Positions 6,769 to 9,164 of a stretch of DNA of 9,164 bases are shown one piece after another. Location of the stretch: NCBI GenBank assembly GCA_948665105.1, contig CAPNGW010000084.1:1-9164 (forward strand), written 5' to 3'. Position 1 is the stretch's first letter; every line of letters starts with the position of its first letter. The notes beneath the pieces were generated by a model. That model was not told the DNA's origin, ran no database searches, and saw nothing but the letters and a program-made list of their open reading frames with translations. Source of the DNA: an uncultured Lachnospiraceae bacterium. GTDB lineage: Bacteria; Bacillota; Clostridia; Lachnospirales; Lachnospiraceae. The position numbers and the translations under genes are program-made.

Positions 6769-6804
6769 TTATCAAACAATAAATATTTATCAATTATTTA
6801 TCAA
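6767..6804 (+). repeat. Three direct repeats of ATTTATCAA after the promoter
   Basis: ATTTATCAA occurs exactly at 6767-6775, 6785-6793 and 6796-6804, with start-to-start distances of 18 and 11 nt. The middle copy overlaps a 12-bp palindrome, ATAAATATTTAT (6779-6790). The block covers the -10 end, the start point and the leader, so it is a good candidate regulator-binding array. AT richness raises the chance background, but three exact 9-mers within 38 nt are notable. Confidence 0.55.
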
Positions 6805-6823
6805 AATCCAAAGGAGGTCACCC

Positions 6824-7777
6824 ATGGAAAGGAAAAAAATTATTTTAGACTGCGACCCGGGAATGGATGATTCCATGGCCATTGTGATGGCGGTGAAATC
6901 TCCGCTTTTGGAGGTAAAGGCCATTACCACGGTAAACGGCAATTACCCGGCAGATGTAACTGCAAAAAACGCCCTGAAGGTATTGGAAATGCTGAAACGG
7001 ACGGATATACCTGTTGCCAGGGGAATGATGGAGCCCATGTTTCGGGATACACCCAAGGACCCTTTTTCCCATGGGCAGGACGGACAGGCGGAAAACTATC
7101 TGCCCGAACCAGCTGTCCCCTTGAGTGAGAAGCATGCGGTAGATATCATAATTGACTTGGTAAAAAAATACCCGGGTGAAATGTACCTTTTATCAACCGG
7201 ACCCATGAGTAACCTTGCCATGGCCATGAAAAAGGCGCCAGAAATAAAACCCATGATACCGGGAATCATTGCCATATCCGGCATGTTTGGGCTGAATGAA
7301 TATGCCTTTGCCAATGCAACCGGAGACACTCCCCAAAGTGAGTGGAATGTCTATGTGGACCCGGAAGCTGCAGCCATTGTCTACAATTCCGGCGTACCCC
7401 TTACGGCTTTGGGGCTGGACGTTGCCACCCACTTTGATGTAAATCTGACCCAGGAGGACCGAAAGGCCCTGAAATGCAGCGACAGGCCGGAGGCAAAATT
7501 TTTGTACCAGGCCATTGAATTTGTAAACAAACGTGGCTTTGAGGCGTATTGCACGGTTATTGACTGTATGGCGGTGGGATATGCCATCGACCCTTCCTTG
7601 GTGGAGACCTTTGAGGCCCGTGTAGGGATTGAAACGAAGGACGGGCTGACCCTGGGAAATACAGTTGTGGACTACCGGCATCATCATGTGTGGAATCAGC
7701 TTCCGAAGATACAGATAGGAAGAAAAGCGGATTACGGACGTTTTCTGAAGCTTTTGATGGAACTGGTTTTGGCGTAA
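6824..7777 (+). CDS. IU-type nucleoside hydrolase (inosine-uridine preferring family)
   Basis: The 317-residue protein belongs to the Ca-dependent nucleoside N-ribohydrolases, which split ribonucleosides into base and ribose. The fingerprint LDCDPGMDD gives calcium and catalytic ligands Asp9, Asp11, Asp15 and Asp16; Asn40 (VNGN), His83 (SHGQDG), Thr125 (STGPMSN), Glu173/Asn175 (EWNVYVDPEA) and Asp247 fill the other known positions. The usual His-Asp pair near the C-terminus reads Ile246-Asp247 (TVIDCMAVGYAIDP), so the His that normally helps the base leave is absent. ATG 6824 is preceded by AAGGAGG (6811-6817) at 6 nt; the frame is open further upstream, but that part lies in the regulator gene and terminator. 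It is the first gene of the operon, with 13 nt to the next start. Cytoplasmic; the substrate may differ from plain inosine or uridine. Confidence 0.92.
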   Translation: MERKKIILDCDPGMDDSMAIVMAVKSPLLEVKAITTVNGNYPADVTAKNALKVLEMLKRTDIPVARGMMEPMFRDTPKDPFSHGQDGQAENYLPEPAVPLSEKHAVDIIIDLVKKYPGEMYLLSTGPMSNLAMAMKKAPEIKPMIPGIIAISGMFGLNEYAFANATGDTPQSEWNVYVDPEAAAIVYNSGVPLTALGLDVATHFDVNLTQEDRKALKCSDRPEAKFLYQAIEFVNKRGFEAYCTVIDCMAVGYAIDPSLVETFEARVGIETKDGLTLGNTVVDYRHHHVWNQLPKIQIGRKADYGRFLKLLMELVLA

Positions 7778-7790
7778 AGGAGGATAAGTG

Positions 7791-8897
7791 ATGTTTAAAA
7801 ACGAAAGAATATATATTGCAGGACCGGAATGCTTTTACGAGCATGGGCCGGAGATTCTGGCGGCCATGAGAAAGACGGCCGAATCCTATGGTTTCGGTGT
7901 TACTTTGCCCAATGACCACCCTCTTGATATGTCTGGAAAGGACCTAAAAGACCATGCAAAAAGTATTTTTCAGGATTTGGAACAGGTTATGATGGATACA
8001 ACGATTATTATTGCGGACCTGGAGGCTTACCGGGGCTCGGAAGCGGACAGTGGAACCGTGTTTGAAATCGGAATGGCTTATGCGAAAAAGGCAAGATGCT
8101 ACGGTTACACCCGGGACAAAAGAAGTCTGGCATGTAAGGACCAGAAATACACGCTAAGGGACGACAAGGTATGGGATGAGCACGGCAAGGAAGCACCTTA
8201 CAAGGAGTTGCCCTTTGCGCCTTGCGTGGTTGGTTCTACAAAAATTGTGGAAGGTGGTTTTCTCGACTGCCTGAAGGTAGTGATGGTGGATTTGGAGGAG
8301 GAAAGCAAACTTAAAGGAATGTCTGGCGGCAGTGTAACGAAGGAAAAGGAGGAGGAGCCGGAAGAAGTGCACCTACGCCCCCGGGTATACCTGTCCGGGC
8401 CGGAGCGCTATGACGAAGGGGCTGAAGAAATATATCAAAAAATGGCACATATCTGTGATGCCTATGACCTGGAGGCAATTACCCCAATTACCTGGGAAAA
8501 GGGGGTAACAAAAATAGACTCCGGGGACGCGTACACCCGGGCAGCAAATCAATTCCAGAACTATCAGCAAAAGGTGCGCTCCTGTGATGCCATCATTGCA
8601 AATTTAAATGATTACCGCGGCTATGAATGCAGCAACGATGTGGGGTTCGAGTGTGGTATGGCCTTTCAGCTTGGGAAAAAACGGTACGGCTATATGGACG
8701 ATACCCGCTATATGAAAGACCGGGTGCCTCATTTGGGCAGCGAAAAGGATTACCGGGACCACACCGGCTCCAACGTGGAGAACTTTGACTATCCGCTGAA
8801 CCTGATGTTTGGATGCTCTATGGAAATCTTTGAGGGATCCTTTGAAAGTGTCATTGGGGAAATTGCGGCCAGTATAAGGAGGGAAATGCCGGATTGA
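7791..8897 (+). CDS. Tandem nucleoside 2-deoxyribosyltransferase-like protein (two fused domains)
   Basis: The 368-residue protein contains two copies of the ~150-residue fold of nucleoside 2-deoxyribosyltransferases (NDT/Rcl/MilB superfamily), which exchange or hydrolyse the base of deoxynucleosides or nucleotides. Copy 1 is about residues 5-168 and copy 2 about 196-365, joined by an acidic linker (KEKEEEPEE). Both start with a Tyr-bearing strand (RIYIAGPE; RVYLSGPE) and hold the nucleophile Glu in FEIGMA (Glu92) and FECGMA (Glu287). Copy 1 keeps Asp62 and Asp86, matching Asp72 and Asp92 of the Lactobacillus enzyme; copy 2 has Asn257 and Ser281 there. Copy 2 keeps the substrate-loop motif NLM (337-339), which copy 1 replaces with APC (143-145). 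ATG 7791 is preferred over GTG 7788 because AAAGGAGG ends 7 nt before it. Cytoplasmic, in operon with the nucleoside hydrolase. Whether it transfers or hydrolyses is open. Confidence 0.85.
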   Translation: MFKNERIYIAGPECFYEHGPEILAAMRKTAESYGFGVTLPNDHPLDMSGKDLKDHAKSIFQDLEQVMMDTTIIIADLEAYRGSEADSGTVFEIGMAYAKKARCYGYTRDKRSLACKDQKYTLRDDKVWDEHGKEAPYKELPFAPCVVGSTKIVEGGFLDCLKVVMVDLEEESKLKGMSGGSVTKEKEEEPEEVHLRPRVYLSGPERYDEGAEEIYQKMAHICDAYDLEAITPITWEKGVTKIDSGDAYTRAANQFQNYQQKVRSCDAIIANLNDYRGYECSNDVGFECGMAFQLGKKRYGYMDDTRYMKDRVPHLGSEKDYRDHTGSNVENFDYPLNLMFGCSMEIFEGSFESVIGEIAASIRREMPD

Positions 8898-8911
8898 TAA
8901 AAGGAATAGAA

Positions 8912-9164
8912 GTGTTAAGAGAAATCACCATATGGTCCGTCCTGGTAAGAACATTTTTAGCCATGTGCTTCGGAGGAATTTTGGGATATGAACGGGAAAA
9001 AAAGGGCCGTCCGGCTGGGCTTCGCACCTATATGGTGGTGTGCGTAGGCTCGTCTCTTGCAATGATGACAGGAATTTATCTCACAGAGGTTACGGGGAGC
9101 GGCGACGGAGGCCGTGTGGCGGCCCAGGTCATCAGCGGCATCGGTTTTTTGGGAGCCGGAACGA
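8912..9164 (+). CDS. MgtC/SapB-family membrane protein, 3'-truncated by window edge
   Basis: The first ~84 residues of an MgtC/SapB-type inner-membrane protein are present. A hydrophobic helix (WSVLVRTFLAMCFGGILG) leads into the family signature YEREKKGRPAGLRTYMVV, a second helix (VCVGSSLAMMTGIYL) follows, and the window ends in RVAAQVISGIGFLGAGT, the most conserved part of the family. MgtC proteins are linked to growth at low magnesium and modulation of the F-type ATPase in pathogens, but many homologues have no known role. GTG 8912 has AAGGA 6 nt upstream; an in-frame TTG at 8894, overlapping the previous stop by 4 nt and preceded by AAGGAGG, is a real alternative. The gap of 14 nt or less to the deoxyribosyltransferase-like gene suggests co-transcription. 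Full members are about 220-240 residues. Confidence 0.88.
   Translation, partial: MLREITIWSVLVRTFLAMCFGGILGYEREKKGRPAGLRTYMVVCVGSSLAMMTGIYLTEVTGSGDGGRVAAQVISGIGFLGAGT

Noticed and set aside
6317..6823. Upstream in-frame extension of the nucleoside hydrolase
   Set aside because: It runs through the LacI-type coding sequence in another frame, the terminator and the promoter, while AAGGAGG sits correctly before ATG 6824.
1..9164. CRISPR arrays, tRNA/rRNA genes, insertion sequences, attachment sites
   Set aside because: Looked for regularly spaced repeats, tRNA-like cloverleaf ends and transposase or integrase motifs, and saw none.

Overview
The window looks like chromosomal DNA from a Gram-positive anaerobe of the Firmicutes, most likely a gut Lachnospiraceae/Clostridium-type organism. 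This rests on strong AAGGAGG-type ribosome binding sites, GTG/TTG starts, U-tailed rho-independent terminators, and a gene set of sugar phosphorylase, cytoplasmic hexosaminidase and small alarmone synthetase. The genus assignment is inference. I see no tRNA, rRNA, CRISPR array, insertion sequence or phage gene.

Layout. (1) 1-2701, plus strand: the 3' part of a GH65 glycoside phosphorylase gene overlaps a HAD phosphatase gene by 14 nt, forming a carbohydrate operon cut by the window edge. (2) 2812-4431, minus strand: a GH20 hexosaminidase, convergent with that operon. It ends in a clear U-tailed terminator and starts from a promoter whose -35/-10 spacer holds a palindrome that could be an operator. 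(3) 4719-5456, plus strand: a small (p)ppGpp synthetase whose reading frame is broken by one in-frame TAG, followed by 41 in-frame codons that look like the normal C-terminal helix of the family. (4) 5457-5663: a promoter, a short leader and a terminator placed before a LacI-type regulator gene. The leader can encode a 17-residue hydrophobic peptide that overlaps the terminator. (5) 5664-9164, plus strand: the LacI regulator with its own terminator, then a strong extended -10 promoter followed by three copies of ATTTATCAA. These lead a tight operon of an IU-type nucleoside hydrolase, a duplicated nucleoside 2-deoxyribosyltransferase-like protein, and the start of an MgtC/SapB membrane protein.

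How the parts may work together. The first two genes probably phosphorolyse an alpha-linked disaccharide and dephosphorylate a sugar phosphate, and GH20 trims N-acetylhexosamine from imported glycans. The right-hand block looks like a LacI-controlled nucleoside cleavage and base-exchange cassette.

The most unusual gene is the fused deoxyribosyltransferase. Its N-terminal half keeps the acidic catalytic residues but lacks the NLM substrate loop. Its C-terminal half keeps NLM but has lost two of the three acidic positions. This is the pattern expected of a pseudo-dimer with one composite active site. The neighbouring nucleoside hydrolase lacks the usual active-site His of the HD motif, so this cassette may act on an atypical nucleoside.
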